From Enterobacter sp. kpr-6 (GTDB lineage: Bacteria > Pseudomonadota > Gammaproteobacteria > Enterobacterales > Enterobacteriaceae), in NCBI RefSeq assembly GCF_900116015.1, contig NZ_FOYH01000002.1:209163-273162 (forward strand): a DNA stretch of 64,000 nucleotides, read 5' to 3'. Both the position numbers and the translations under genes were made by a program. Shown here piece after piece: positions 47,369-56,773 of this stretch; within the stretch, counting starts at the first letter, position 1, and each line of letters opens with the position of its first letter. The notes beneath the pieces were generated by a model. The model did not search any database. It was not told the DNA's origin and saw only the letters and a program-made list of their open reading frames with translations.

Positions 47369-49738
47369 ATGAAAACGTTAAAGAACTGGACGTTACACAC
47401 GCAGTCTGCCCACCACCTGGAACTGCTGGTCGACGGGCAGCACACCCTGTGTCTGTATGTGCTGGAAGATGCTTTGTTCCGCGTGCTGCTCAAGCGTAAA
47501 GGCGAGCTGGCGCTGGACAGAACCTGGAGCATCGCGCCTGCCGAAGATGTACCGTGGGAAGGCCGCGCGCGTGACGATCTGAGCGGCTTTCGCTGCCCGG
47601 CCTGGTCGCTCACCCAAACGGATGACGCGCTCAGTGTGGAAACCGACTCCCTGCGCGTGACCGTTCACCAGCCGCTGTGGCTGGAGTGGCACTACCGCGA
47701 CGAGGCGGGCGAATGGCAGTGGCTGGCAGGCGATCGTCCCACCAGCGCCTACCTGCTCAACGCCCACGGTGACGGCGTGGCGCACTATCTGCGTCGGCAG
47801 AAAAACGAGCGTTACTATGGCCTTGGCGAGAAAGCCGGGGATTTACAGCGCAACGGCAAACGCTATGAGATGCGCAATCTGGACGCGATGGGCTATAACG
47901 CGGTCAGCACCGATCCGCTGTACAAACATATTCCGTTCACCATTACCCGCCGCGAAGACGTCAGCTACGGGCTGTTTTACGACAACCTGAGCAGTTGCTG
48001 GCTGGATCTGGGCAATGAAATCGACAACTACCACACCGCCTATCGCCGCTGGCAGGCCGAAGCGGGCGACATCGATTACTACATGTTCACCGGCAAGCGG
48101 GTGCTGGATGTAACCAAAGCCTTTGTGCGCCTGACCGGGAAAACCCTGTTCGGGCCGAAATGGAGCCTCGGCTACAGCGGTTCGACCATGCATTACACCG
48201 ACGCACCGGACGCGCAGAATCAGCTGATGAACTTTATCCGCCTGTGCGCGGAGCACGCCATTCCGTGCGATTCGTTCCAGCTCTCCTCCGGCTATACCTC
48301 GATCAATAACAAGCGCTACGTTTTCAACTGGAATCACGAAAAGGTGCCGCAGCCGAAGGTGATGTCAAAAGCTTTTGCCGACGCGGGCATTAAACTTGCC
48401 GCCAACATCAAGCCGTGCCTGTTGCAGGATCATCCGCGCTATCAGGAAGTGGCGCAAAAGGCGCTGTTTATCCGCGATTCAGAAAGCGACGCGCCAGAAC
48501 GTTCCAGCTTCTGGGATGATGAAGGTTCGCATCTCGATTTCACCAATCCGCAGACCGTGGCCTGGTGGCAGGAGGGGGTAACCACGCAACTGCTGGAGAT
48601 GGGCATCGGCTCGACCTGGAACGATAACAACGAGTATGAAGTGTGGGACGGCGAAGCGCGCTGCCACGGCTTTGGGCGTGAGATTGCCATCAAACATATT
48701 CGCCCGGTGATGCCGCTGTTGATGATGCGCGCATCCGCAGAAGCACAGCAACGTTTTGCGCCGGATAAACGTCCGTATCTGATCTCCCGCTCCGGCTGCG
48801 CCGGGATGCAGCGCTACGTGCAGACCTGGAGCGGCGATAACCGCACCAACTGGGACACGCTGCGCTACAACACCCGCATGGGCGTGGGCATGAGCCTGTC
48901 CGGGCTGTTTAACGTCGGGCATGATGTCGGCGGTTTTTCCGGCGATAAACCGGATGCCGAGCTGTTTATCCGCTGGGTGCAGAACGGGGTGATGCACCCG
49001 CGCTTTACGATCCACTCGTGGAATGACGATCACACTGTTAACGAGCCATGGATGTATCCGGCAGTGACGCCTGCGATCCGCAGCGCTATTGAACTGCGCT
49101 ATCGCCTGCTGCCCTATTTCTACACCCTCCTGTGGCAGGCCCATGCCGACGATGAGCCGATGCTGCGCCCGACGTTCCTCGATCACGAGCACGACGAGCA
49201 GACGTTTGCCGAATGCGACGATTTCATGCTGGGCCGCGATTTGCTGGTGGCCAGCGTGGTCGAACCCGGCCAGCGCGAGCGCCGCGTGTGGCTGCCGGAT
49301 AACGAAACCGGCTGGTATGATTTTTACACCAGCGTCTGGCACAGCGGCGGTCAGTGGATCACTCTCGACGCGCCGCTGGAAACCCTGCCGCTGCTGGTGC
49401 GCGCCGGTGCAGCCCTGCCGTTAAGCGAGCGCATCACGCATGTGCTGGCAAGCGAAGATACGAGCCGCGAACTGAAATTGTTCCCGGTGAAAGGCGTGGG
49501 TAAAAGCCAGGGGATGCTGTTTGAAGATGACGGCGAATCCTGGGGATATAAAGAAGGTAATGCGCTGTGGCTGAACTGGGAGATGGTGTGCGATGCGACG
49601 AGCGTGTCGGTGAACATTACCACGACGGGTGATTATCGTCCGGCATGGCAGGCGCTGAAGGTGTCGTTACCGGCGGGGGAACGGCGTGAGCTGCGGGTAA
49701 ATGGTAAGGCGGTGGATCAGTGGGTGGTGGGGGAGTAA
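47369..49738 (+). CDS. Glycoside hydrolase family 31 (alpha-glycosidase)
   Basis: The product has 789 residues with the GH31 N-terminal beta-sandwich, catalytic barrel and C-terminal sandwich domains. The likely nucleophile is D419 in STWNDNNEYEVWD, and the likely acid/base is D490 in QTWSGDNRTNW; the barrel also shows VGHDVGGFSG. No signal peptide is present, so it is a cytosolic alpha-glucosidase or alpha-xylosidase type acting on an imported oligosaccharide. It differs from E. coli YicI at the catalytic region, so the specificity is not defined. It is downstream of an ACS-family MFS transporter and opposite a LacI regulator. Confidence 0.88.
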   Translation: MKTLKNWTLHTQSAHHLELLVDGQHTLCLYVLEDALFRVLLKRKGELALDRTWSIAPAEDVPWEGRARDDLSGFRCPAWSLTQTDDALSVETDSLRVTVHQPLWLEWHYRDEAGEWQWLAGDRPTSAYLLNAHGDGVAHYLRRQKNERYYGLGEKAGDLQRNGKRYEMRNLDAMGYNAVSTDPLYKHIPFTITRREDVSYGLFYDNLSSCWLDLGNEIDNYHTAYRRWQAEAGDIDYYMFTGKRVLDVTKAFVRLTGKTLFGPKWSLGYSGSTMHYTDAPDAQNQLMNFIRLCAEHAIPCDSFQLSSGYTSINNKRYVFNWNHEKVPQPKVMSKAFADAGIKLAANIKPCLLQDHPRYQEVAQKALFIRDSESDAPERSSFWDDEGSHLDFTNPQTVAWWQEGVTTQLLEMGIGSTWNDNNEYEVWDGEARCHGFGREIAIKHIRPVMPLLMMRASAEAQQRFAPDKRPYLISRSGCAGMQRYVQTWSGDNRTNWDTLRYNTRMGVGMSLSGLFNVGHDVGGFSGDKPDAELFIRWVQNGVMHPRFTIHSWNDDHTVNEPWMYPAVTPAIRSAIELRYRLLPYFYTLLWQAHADDEPMLRPTFLDHEHDEQTFAECDDFMLGRDLLVASVVEPGQRERRVWLPDNETGWYDFYTSVWHSGGQWITLDAPLETLPLLVRAGAALPLSERITHVLASEDTSRELKLFPVKGVGKSQGMLFEDDGESWGYKEGNALWLNWEMVCDATSVSVNITTTGDYRPAWQALKVSLPAGERRELRVNGKAVDQWVVGE

Positions 49739-49753
49739 TCCCCTCACCACTCG

Positions 49754-49899
49754 CCCCTCACCCCGACCCTCTCCCACGGGGAGAGGGAGAAAGGCGGGTC
49801 CGTGCTCGGGCTGTCCCCTCTCCCTCAAAGAGAGGGAGAAAGGCGGGTTCGCACTCGGGCTGTCCCCTCTCCCTCAGGGAGAGGGTTAGGGTGAGGGTG
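49754..49899. repeat. Dispersed palindromic repeat, copy 5 (146 bp)
   Basis: The ends are CCCCTCACCCCGACCCTCTCCC and GGGAGAGGGTTAGGGTGAGGG. Two internal modules of GGGAGAAAGGCGGGT(C/T)CG follow each other, each with a CTCGGGCTGTCCCC segment. It lies between the convergent GH31 and ybiT stops, 15 and 17 nt from them respectively. The longest copy, it could act on both transcripts. Confidence 0.9.
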
Positions 49900-49916
49900 C
49901 CCCCTGACACTAAACC

Positions 49917-51509
49917 TTAATCAATCCCTTTACTGCGCAGGTAATCTTCGTAGTTACCGCTGAAGTCCACCACGCGTTCCGGCGTGATTTCAATCACGCG
50001 GGTTGCCAGCGAACTCACAAACTCACGGTCGTGAGAAACGAAAATCAGGGTGCCCTGATACATTTCCAGCGCCATGTTCAGCGACTCGATCGATTCCATA
50101 TCCAGGTGGTTGGTTGGTTCGTCCATCACCAGAATATTCGGGCGTTCCATCATCAGCTTGCCGAACAGCATGCGGCCTTTTTCACCACCGGAGAGCACTT
50201 TGGCGGGCTTTTTGATGTCGTCCTGGCTAAACAGCAGACGGCCCAGAATGCTGCGCACCGCCTGCTCGTCGTCGCCTTCGCGCTTCCACTGGCTCATCCA
50301 GTTGAAGACGGTTAAATCATTTTCGAACTCGTACTCATGATCCTGCGCGTAATAGCCAATCTGTGCGTTTTCAGACCATTTCACCGTACCGTTGTCCGGT
50401 TGCAGATCGCCTACCAGCGTTTTTAACAGGGTGGATTTACCCACGCCGTTGGTGCCGAGGATGGCGATTTTCTCACCCACTTCCAGCAGCAGGTTAACGC
50501 CTTTAAACAGCGGACCGTTATCGAAGCCTTTGGTGAGTTGCTCCACTTCCAGCGCGTTACGGAACAGTTTCTTATCCTGCTCGAAGCGGATAAACGGGTT
50601 CTGACGGCTGGAGGCTTTGACTTCATCCAGTTTGATTTTATCAATCTGACGGGCGCGCGAGGTCGCCTGACGGGATTTGGAGGCGTTGGCGCTAAAGCGG
50701 CTGACGAAGGATTGCAGGTCGGCAATCTGCGCTTTTTTCTTGGCGTTGTCGGCCAGCAGACGTTCACGCGCCTGGGTCGCCGCCGTCATGTACTCGTCGT
50801 AGTTGCCCGCGTAAACGCGCAGTTCGCCGTAGTCCAGATCAGCCATGTGGGTGCAGACCATGTTCAGGAAGTGACGGTCGTGCGAGATGATGATCATGGT
50901 GCTGTTGCGCTCGTTGAGCACGGTTTCCAGCCAGCGAATGGTGTCGATGTCGAGGTTGTTCGTCGGTTCATCGAGCAGCAGGATGTCAGGATTCGCGAAC
51001 AGCGCCTGCGCCAGCAGCACACGCAGCTTCCAGCCGGGGGCCACTTCGCTCATCGGGCCGTAATGCTGCTCCAGCGGAATACCCACGCCCAGCAGCAGTT
51101 CACCGGCGCGGGACTCCGCGGAATAGCCATCCATCTCGCCGTACAGGACTTCCAGATCGGCCACTTTATAGCCGTCTTCTTCGCTCATTTCCGCGAGGGA
51201 ATAGATGCGGTCGCGCTCCTGTTTCACTTCCCACAGTTCTGCGTGGCCCATAATCACGGTGTCGAGGACGCTGAACTCTTCGAAGGCGAACTGATCCTGA
51301 CGCAGCTTACCGATGCGCTCGTTGGGATCGAGGGAGACGTTGCCCAGCGTCGGGTCTAAATCGCCGCCGAGGATTTTCATAAAGGTGGATTTGCCGCTAC
51401 CGTTCGCGCCAATCAGGCCGTAACGGTTGCCGCCGCCAAATTTGACGGAAATGTTTTCAAACAGCGGCTTACTGCCAAACTGCATGGTGACGTTACTGGT
51501 AACTAACAC
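49917..51509 (-). CDS. ybiT: ABC-F family ATPase YbiT
   Basis: The product has 530 residues with two ABC domains and no membrane segments. Walker A sequences are GANGSGKST (about 33-41) and GTNGVGKST (about 350-358), and Walker B sequences are [13 protein letters not shown] and [13 protein letters not shown]. The first signature is degenerate ([17 protein letters not shown]); the second is [15 protein letters not shown] charged linker (about 240-310) joins them. ABC-F proteins act on the ribosome. YbiT is one of four E. coli members; its exact role is not established. Confidence 0.95.
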   Translation of the reverse strand: MLVTSNVTMQFGSKPLFENISVKFGGGNRYGLIGANGSGKSTFMKILGGDLDPTLGNVSLDPNERIGKLRQDQFAFEEFSVLDTVIMGHAELWEVKQERDRIYSLAEMSEEDGYKVADLEVLYGEMDGYSAESRAGELLLGVGIPLEQHYGPMSEVAPGWKLRVLLAQALFANPDILLLDEPTNNLDIDTIRWLETVLNERNSTMIIISHDRHFLNMVCTHMADLDYGELRVYAGNYDEYMTAATQARERLLADNAKKKAQIADLQSFVSRFSANASKSRQATSRARQIDKIKLDEVKASSRQNPFIRFEQDKKLFRNALEVEQLTKGFDNGPLFKGVNLLLEVGEKIAILGTNGVGKSTLLKTLVGDLQPDNGTVKWSENAQIGYYAQDHEYEFENDLTVFNWMSQWKREGDDEQAVRSILGRLLFSQDDIKKPAKVLSGGEKGRMLFGKLMMERPNILVMDEPTNHLDMESIESLNMALEMYQGTLIFVSHDREFVSSLATRVIEITPERVVDFSGNYEDYLRSKGID

Positions 51510-51727
51510 GGGGTTATCCTAAAAGTGTGTGACAAACCGTGCATTATGCCACAATTCCGAAATGAAATCGCGTCGGGTAATGAAAGACTACACTTGGCGG
51601 GAAGTGAAAAAAATGTGATTTCGTACACATCTGAATTCCATGCGGGGGGGATTGCACCTATAATGCGCACCCATCCTTATTAAGATTTCTTAACTAACCG
51701 GCCTGTGGCAAAGACACTTCGCACAAC

Positions 51728-52648
51728 ATGACTATGAAATTAAAAACACTTTTAGCGGCGGCTTTCGCTGTAGTTGGATTTTGCAATACCGCCTTCGCTG
51801 TGACTTATCCTCTGCCTACCGATGGCAGCCGTCTGATCGGCCAGAACCAGGTCATCACGATCCCTGAAGGCAACACCCAGCCGCTGGAGTACTTTGCCGC
51901 TGAGTATCAGATGGGTCTTTCTAACCTGCTGGAAGCTAACCCGGGTGTGGATACCTACCTGCCTAAAGGCGGTAGCGTTCTGAACATTCCTCAACAGCTG
52001 ATCCTGCCGGACACAGTGCATGAAGGCATCGTGATCAACAGCGCAGAAATGCGTCTGTATTACTACCCGAAAGGCACTAACACTGTGATCGTGCTGCCAA
52101 TCGGTATTGGCCAGCTGGGTAAAGATACGCCGATCAACTGGACGACCAAAGTTGAACGTAAAAAAGCGGGCCCGACCTGGACCCCGACGGCGAAAATGCA
52201 CGCGGAATACATCGCGGCAGGCAATCCGCTGCCAGCCGTTGTTCCGGCAGGCCCGGATAACCCGATGGGTCTGTACGCGCTGTACATTGGCCGTCTGTAC
52301 GCTATCCACGGCACCAACGCTAACTTCGGTATCGGCCTGCGCGTGAGCCACGGCTGTGTGCGTCTGCGTAACGACGACATCAAATTCCTGTTCCAGAATG
52401 TGCCGGTTGGCACCCGCGTGCAGTTTATTGATGAGCCGGTAAAAGCCACCACCGAGCCAGATGGCAGCCGTTATGTGGAAGTTCACAACCCGCTGTCTAC
52501 CACCGAAGCGCAGTTTACTGGCGGCGAAATCGTGCCGATTAAACTGACCCAGGCTGTGCAGACCGTGACGAACGAAGCCGATGTGGAACAGGTGATTGTC
52601 GAGCAGGCGATCCAGAACCGCTCCGGGATGCCGGTACGTCTGAACTAA
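51728..52648 (+). CDS. ldtB: L,D-transpeptidase LdtB (YbiS)
   Basis: The product has 306 residues, as in E. coli. A signal peptide (about 1-24, AFA|VT) is followed by a LysM-like domain (about 42-88) and the YkuD catalytic domain (about 98-235). The active site is H194 with SHGC at 207-210, where C210 is the nucleophile. LdtB attaches Braun lipoprotein (Lpp) to peptidoglycan meso-DAP. It is a single gene divergent from ybiT and is closed by an intrinsic terminator. Confidence 0.96.
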   Translation: MTMKLKTLLAAAFAVVGFCNTAFAVTYPLPTDGSRLIGQNQVITIPEGNTQPLEYFAAEYQMGLSNLLEANPGVDTYLPKGGSVLNIPQQLILPDTVHEGIVINSAEMRLYYYPKGTNTVIVLPIGIGQLGKDTPINWTTKVERKKAGPTWTPTAKMHAEYIAAGNPLPAVVPAGPDNPMGLYALYIGRLYAIHGTNANFGIGLRVSHGCVRLRNDDIKFLFQNVPVGTRVQFIDEPVKATTEPDGSRYVEVHNPLSTTEAQFTGGEIVPIKLTQAVQTVTNEADVEQVIVEQAIQNRSGMPVRLN

Positions 52649-52670
52649 GATCAGCGTGCGGGAGACAGAA

Positions 52671-52698
52671 AAGCGATGGGAGACCATCGCTTTTTTTT
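52671..52698 (+). terminator. Intrinsic terminator of ldtB
   Basis: AAGCGATGG (52671-52679) and CCATCGCTT (52684-52692) form a 9-bp stem with a GAGA loop, followed by a run of Ts to 52698. It is 23 nt after the ldtB stop. Confidence 0.93.
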
Positions 52699-52716
52699 CG
52701 TCTTTGTTTTGGGGAC

Positions 52717-52812
52717 ACCCTCACCCCGGCCCTCTCCCTGAGGGAGAGGGAGAAAGGCGAGTACGGGCGCGATCTGTCCCCTCTCCCATGGGGAGAGGGT
52801 CAGGGTGAGGGG
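52717..52812. repeat. Dispersed palindromic repeat, copy 6 (96 bp)
   Basis: The ends are CCCTCACCCCGGCCCTCTCCC and GGGAGAGGGTCAGGGTGAGGG. There is a single internal module (AGAAAGGCGAGTACGGGCGC, then CTGTCCCCTCTCCC). It ends 3 nt before the TonB-receptor stop, so it sits at a convergent 3' junction with ldtB. Confidence 0.9.
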
Positions 52813-52815
52813 AAA

Positions 52816-54813
52816 TTAAAACTCGTAGCGCGCGCCGAGGTTATAACGCCGTCCTTCCAGCACCGACGCCTGATTGTACGACGTCACATGACGCGGGTTC
52901 GCATCGAACAGGTTATAGACCCCGCCCATCAGAGTAATGCTTTTGTTCAGATGGTAGCGTGCGCCCAGATCGACCAGCGTATAGGCTTCCGTTGAAGTGG
53001 CATTGCCCAGATTCGGCGTGTTGCTGCGCCAGCTTGCTTTCGTCCACAGTTCCAGATCGTTGGCCGCATTCCAGGTCAGCGAAAGGTTAGCCATGCTGGT
53101 CGGGTACTCATTCAGCGCATAGCCTTTGTTCAACCCGCTTTTCTGCTCGCTGTGGGTATAGGTGTAGTTAGCGTTGGCTTTGAGCGCATCGCTCACCTGC
53201 CAGTCACCGTTCAGCTCCAGACCGTAAATTTCAGCGTCGCTGACGTTGAAATACTGGAAGACGGTATCGGCGAGATAACCGTTGTACTGGCACTGTTGCG
53301 TCGCCGTAGAGGTACAAATGGTGTAGTCGCTGATTTTGTCTTTAAATTTGGTATAGAAAAGCGTGGCATCCGCCACCAGCGCGTCCTGCTGCCAGTAAAC
53401 GCCCAGCTCGGTGTTGACGCTCTGTTCCGGTTTCAGATCATCGTTACCGATGCCAATCTCAGAATAGGGATAGGCACCGTACACGCTGGTGAAGCCTGAA
53501 TTATTCTCACGCAGATCCGGCTTTTTATACCCGGCGGAGACGCCGCCTTTCAGCGCCCAGCTTTCGTCAATGGTCCAGTTACCGTAGAGTTTTGGCGTCA
53601 CGTGATAGCCAAAGTAGCTGTCGTGATCCAGACGGGCTGAGGTGGTGAGCGTGAAGTCCGGCACGATCATCCACGCATCTTCCGCAAACAGCGCCCAGCC
53701 ATCGCGATCAATTTTGCTGACAGGCGTTACGCCCGGCGCAATTTTGTCTTCAATACCAAAGGTGTCATCCAGCTCATTACGGGTGAAGTTCGCCCCCAGC
53801 GTCAGTTTGTGATCGCCAAGGGTAAAGGTGTTCGCGCTGTTGGCTTCAAAATTACGCTGTTCAATAAACTGCGACGACCTGCCGGGTACCCGATATTCGG
53901 TCTTCGCTTTTTCATAACTGACGAAATTCTTCACTTCCACCAGATCGTCGCCGTACCAGGCGTGCTGTGAAAGGGATGCCGCATCACGGTCAAAACCCCA
54001 GTACCACTGTTTGTCGTTATGGGTTTTCTCCTGGTGCCCTCGTGACGCATTCAGTTCCCAAAGCTGAGTATCGATGGGGGACATCGAAACGGTGGCATCA
54101 AAGTTTCCAGCCTGATGTTTAACAAAACGCTCGTCATTCACGCTGTCGTCATCACGGCGATCAAGGTAATCCGCCCCCACGCTAACCCCGAGTTTGCCGG
54201 GGATAATCGGCCCCATCAAAAAAGCGTTGGTCTGGTTGGTGTTTCCGTACTCGCTCTTTTCCTGAAGGAAGTAATTGTCCTCCAGCACGCCCGTCCACTC
54301 ATCGAGATTAAAGGCTTTTTTGGTGATGACGTTGACCACGCCACCGATGGAGTCAGACCCGTAAAGCGAGGACATCGGCCCACGAATGACTTCGACTCTC
54401 TCGATAGCAGCTAGCGGCGGCATAAAGTTCGCTTCCGCACCGATGTGGTGACCGTAAGGGCGGGATTCGCGCGTACCCTGTTTGATGCCGTTTACCATGT
54501 AGGCGGTGTAGGTTGACCCCATGCCGCGCATCTGCACATCGCCCGAGGCCAGGCTGCCGTTACCGCTGCCGGTCAGTACGCCGGGCATTTCACGCAGTGC
54601 TTCGGTGACGTTCTGGTTGGAACGGGTATTCAACCCCTTTTCGTCGACCACAGAGATGGTCGCCGGGGCTTCGCGTCGTTCCTGACTAAAACCGGTGGCG
54701 GTCACCACCATCTCATCTTCATTTTTGAGTTCGTTGTCTGCGGCGTAAACGGCGGCAGTAAGCGGGCTGAGGGCAAGCGCAATGGCCACGGCGATGCGTG
54801 TTTGGGTAATCAC
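52816..54813 (-). CDS. TonB-dependent outer-membrane receptor (siderophore type)
   Basis: The product has 665 residues. A signal peptide (likely cleaved after VYA-24) is followed by a TonB box EMVVTA at 34-39. The plug domain (about 45-160) has QMRGMGSTYTAYMVNGIKQ and the IRGPMSSLYGSDSIGGVVNVITKK region, followed by a 22-strand barrel ending in ARYEF. Overall length and plug resemble the CirA/FepA family, which imports catecholate iron complexes. The actual siderophore is unknown. It is the second gene of an operon with the YncE-like gene, 10 nt apart, controlled by the Fur-box-like site at 55917-55940. Confidence 0.9.
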   Translation of the reverse strand: MITQTRIAVAIALALSPLTAAVYAADNELKNEDEMVVTATGFSQERREAPATISVVDEKGLNTRSNQNVTEALREMPGVLTGSGNGSLASGDVQMRGMGSTYTAYMVNGIKQGTRESRPYGHHIGAEANFMPPLAAIERVEVIRGPMSSLYGSDSIGGVVNVITKKAFNLDEWTGVLEDNYFLQEKSEYGNTNQTNAFLMGPIIPGKLGVSVGADYLDRRDDDSVNDERFVKHQAGNFDATVSMSPIDTQLWELNASRGHQEKTHNDKQWYWGFDRDAASLSQHAWYGDDLVEVKNFVSYEKAKTEYRVPGRSSQFIEQRNFEANSANTFTLGDHKLTLGANFTRNELDDTFGIEDKIAPGVTPVSKIDRDGWALFAEDAWMIVPDFTLTTSARLDHDSYFGYHVTPKLYGNWTIDESWALKGGVSAGYKKPDLRENNSGFTSVYGAYPYSEIGIGNDDLKPEQSVNTELGVYWQQDALVADATLFYTKFKDKISDYTICTSTATQQCQYNGYLADTVFQYFNVSDAEIYGLELNGDWQVSDALKANANYTYTHSEQKSGLNKGYALNEYPTSMANLSLTWNAANDLELWTKASWRSNTPNLGNATSTEAYTLVDLGARYHLNKSITLMGGVYNLFDANPRHVTSYNQASVLEGRRYNLGARYEF

Positions 54814-54823
54814 AGAGTTGTCC

Positions 54824-55882
54824 TTAAAGTTTGGTTAAATCAATTTTGAGCACGTAGTCAGCGCCGCCGCTTTTTTCGTCCTGCTTGACGCTGGCATAAA
54901 GCGTGCTGGCATCGGGTGAGAGCACCAGACTGTTGGGCATCGCCGTGGTTTTGATGGTGTGTTTGAGCGCGTAGCTTTTCGCGTCGATCACGCTGATCAA
55001 CTGGTCATTGCGATGGGTAACGTAGATTTCATCGCGTGCGGCGTTATAGAGCACCGCGACGGAGTTTGGCGTCGGGATGCGGTGGATGAGTTTGCCGGAA
55101 TCCAGTTCGACCACCAGCACATCGCGGGTGTTGGTATCGGCGATGTAGCCTGTTCCGGCGGCGGCGTTCAGCGCGATATTCAGGAAATAATGTTCAGGAT
55201 CAGCGGGATCGACTTTTACGCGGGAGAGCAGTTTTGAGGTTTTGCCATCCAGCGTAATCAACTCGCCCAGTCCGCTGACGACATAAACCTTATCGCCCGA
55301 TGTATCCACCGCGAAGCCAACCGGCTCCAGTTTGGTTAGGGTATCCGCCAGTTGTTGCTTCTGCGTATCAACGACCCACAGCAAGCCCTTGCCCTTGCCT
55401 GCCATCCCGGAAACGTAGAGACGGTGATGTTTTTTATCCAGCACCACTTCACGAACGTGCACGGTCTTCTTCGGATCGGCGTCGTGACTGAGTTGAATAG
55501 TTTTAATGACGCTGTTGGTGCGGGTATCGAGCAGCGTAATGGAGCCTTCCATTGCATTGCCCAGATACAAAATATGATTTTCCTGATCCAGAGAAACCGC
55601 GAAAGTGCGGCGTTCCGTTTTGATGCGTTTGTTAATCTGCAAAGAGTCAGCGGCCAACTGAAAGACCAGGCCGTCTGTTTTGTCCTGATCAAAAGAGGGA
55701 GCCGATGCCGCATACAGCGCTTTCTGGCTGCCATCGTAAGCCAGTTCGTAAACGCCGTGACCCAACGGCTGCGACAGAAAATCCTTTTCCGTAAATTCTT
55801 TTGCCGACAGAGAGAATGAATGAAGTGCAAATGCCATTGCCAGCGCGCGCAGCGCTGCTTTCGTTGTTGTTGATGTAAGCAT
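54824..55882 (-). CDS. YncE-like periplasmic beta-propeller protein
   Basis: The product has 352 residues with a signal peptide cleaved after LSA-27. It shares with E. coli YncE the repeated strand motifs of a seven-bladed propeller: HGVYELAYDGSQKALYAAS, LGNAMEGSITLLDTRTNSVI, FLNIALNAAAGTGYIAD and VYVVSGLGELITLDGKT. YncE is iron-repressed (Fur) and binds DNA in vitro; its role is unsettled. Here the gene is 10 nt upstream of a TonB receptor on the same strand, unlike the divergent yncD/yncE of E. coli. That suggests the pair act together in metal-chelate uptake. Confidence 0.88.
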   Translation of the reverse strand: MLTSTTTKAALRALAMAFALHSFSLSAKEFTEKDFLSQPLGHGVYELAYDGSQKALYAASAPSFDQDKTDGLVFQLAADSLQINKRIKTERRTFAVSLDQENHILYLGNAMEGSITLLDTRTNSVIKTIQLSHDADPKKTVHVREVVLDKKHHRLYVSGMAGKGKGLLWVVDTQKQQLADTLTKLEPVGFAVDTSGDKVYVVSGLGELITLDGKTSKLLSRVKVDPADPEHYFLNIALNAAAGTGYIADTNTRDVLVVELDSGKLIHRIPTPNSVAVLYNAARDEIYVTHRNDQLISVIDAKSYALKHTIKTTAMPNSLVLSPDASTLYASVKQDEKSGGADYVLKIDLTKL

Positions 55883-55916
55883 GTCATTTTTCTTTACAGT
55901 ATTTTACGTGAAGAAA

Positions 55917-55940
55917 AATGATAATCATAATTAATCTCAT
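55917..55940 (-). promoter_or_regulatory. Fur-box-like sequence
   Basis: AATGATAATCATAATTAAT, about 35-58 bp upstream of the YncE-like start, is close to the Fur consensus GATAATGATAATCATTATC (overlapping GATAAT-type hexamers). It implies iron repression of the yncE-like/TonB-receptor operon. Confidence 0.7.
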
Positions 55941-56000
55941 TTGCAACAAAACGTAAACAACACCGCGCCGGGTGTCCGGTTGGTCTGCAAATATAAGGGA

Positions 56001-56032
56001 ATAAAAAGAAAAAGCCGGACAGAGATCCGGCT
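56001..56032 (-). terminator. Intrinsic terminator of the beta-glucoside operon
   Basis: On the minus strand AGCCGGA-TCTCTG-TCCGGCT (56032-56013) is followed by TTTTCTTTTT. It lies just past the stop of the GntR-family gene, which is transcribed leftwards. Confidence 0.9.
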
Positions 56033-56038
56033 ATTGTG

Positions 56039-56755
56039 TTACCCGTTATTGACCATAATGACGCCGCCGTGATCGTAGCGGTAATGGCAATGGGCGTATT
56101 CCAGTGGCGTGCCGTCTTCCAGATAAATCACCTGCTCCACTTCCAGCACCGGATCGGTGTCGTCGCAGCTCAGATATTGTTTATCTTCGGCATTCGGTTT
56201 TAACGCCCGCACCACGCGGTAAGAGCCCATCAATTTGAGCGCCAGCGTCTCCTGCACGTAGCGAAATACCGAACTTTGCAGATGGCTTTTGTTCAGCCCC
56301 GGCACCAGGCTCACCGGCATCAGGGTAAATTCCAGCGACACCGGTTCACCGTTAAGTTTGCGCAGCCGCACGATGTCATACACCGGCGCATCTGCGTCGA
56401 TCAGCAGCGACGCCTGCTCTTTTTCGCCGGGAAAGCGCAGTTCGAAACGAATAATATCGCTGGTCACCGTGCCGACGTTTTCCCAGGTTTTGGTCGCGCC
56501 AAAATAGTCGCTGCCGGGCAAATCCCACTGTGAAAGCTGTAAAAAGTTTTTGCGGATAAAAGTGCCCTGCCCCTGGCGGGTGTACACCAGCCCTTCGACA
56601 ATCAACTGGCGCATCGCCTGCTGAATAGTCATCCGGCTGGTGTTAAATTCCGCCGCCAGAGCAAACTGATCGGGCAATGGATCGCTGGCTGAATAGTGCT
56701 GGCTCATGATCCGCTGTTTAATTTCGCGCGCGATAGATATGTACTTCGCCGACAT
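56039..56755 (-). CDS. GntR/HutC-family transcriptional regulator
   Basis: The product has 238 residues. The winged-helix domain lies at about 8-70 (FALAAEFNTSRMTIQQAMRQLIVEGLVYTRQGQGTFIR), and a UTRA ligand-binding domain at about 90-230. It is the last gene of a three-gene operon with a PTS permease and a phospho-beta-glucosidase. UTRA regulators of this kind typically sense phosphorylated sugars, so it probably responds to the sugar-6-phosphate delivered by the PTS. The identical palindromes before the first gene are its likely operators. Confidence 0.9.
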   Translation of the reverse strand: MSAKYISIAREIKQRIMSQHYSASDPLPDQFALAAEFNTSRMTIQQAMRQLIVEGLVYTRQGQGTFIRKNFLQLSQWDLPGSDYFGATKTWENVGTVTSDIIRFELRFPGEKEQASLLIDADAPVYDIVRLRKLNGEPVSLEFTLMPVSLVPGLNKSHLQSSVFRYVQETLALKLMGSYRVVRALKPNAEDKQYLSCDDTDPVLEVEQVIYLEDGTPLEYAHCHYRYDHGGVIMVNNG

Positions 56756-56773
56756 TGCCCTTCCTTTTTATTA

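Noticed and set aside
49701-49920. Short plus-strand ORFs through repeat copy 5
   Set aside because: The frames read through the palindromic repeat and encode Pro/Arg/Gly-rich peptides with internal repetition, so they are artefacts of the repeat.
51752-52687. 311-codon minus-strand ORF covering ldtB
   Set aside because: It is fully antisense to ldtB, whose catalytic SHGC motif and signal peptide are intact.
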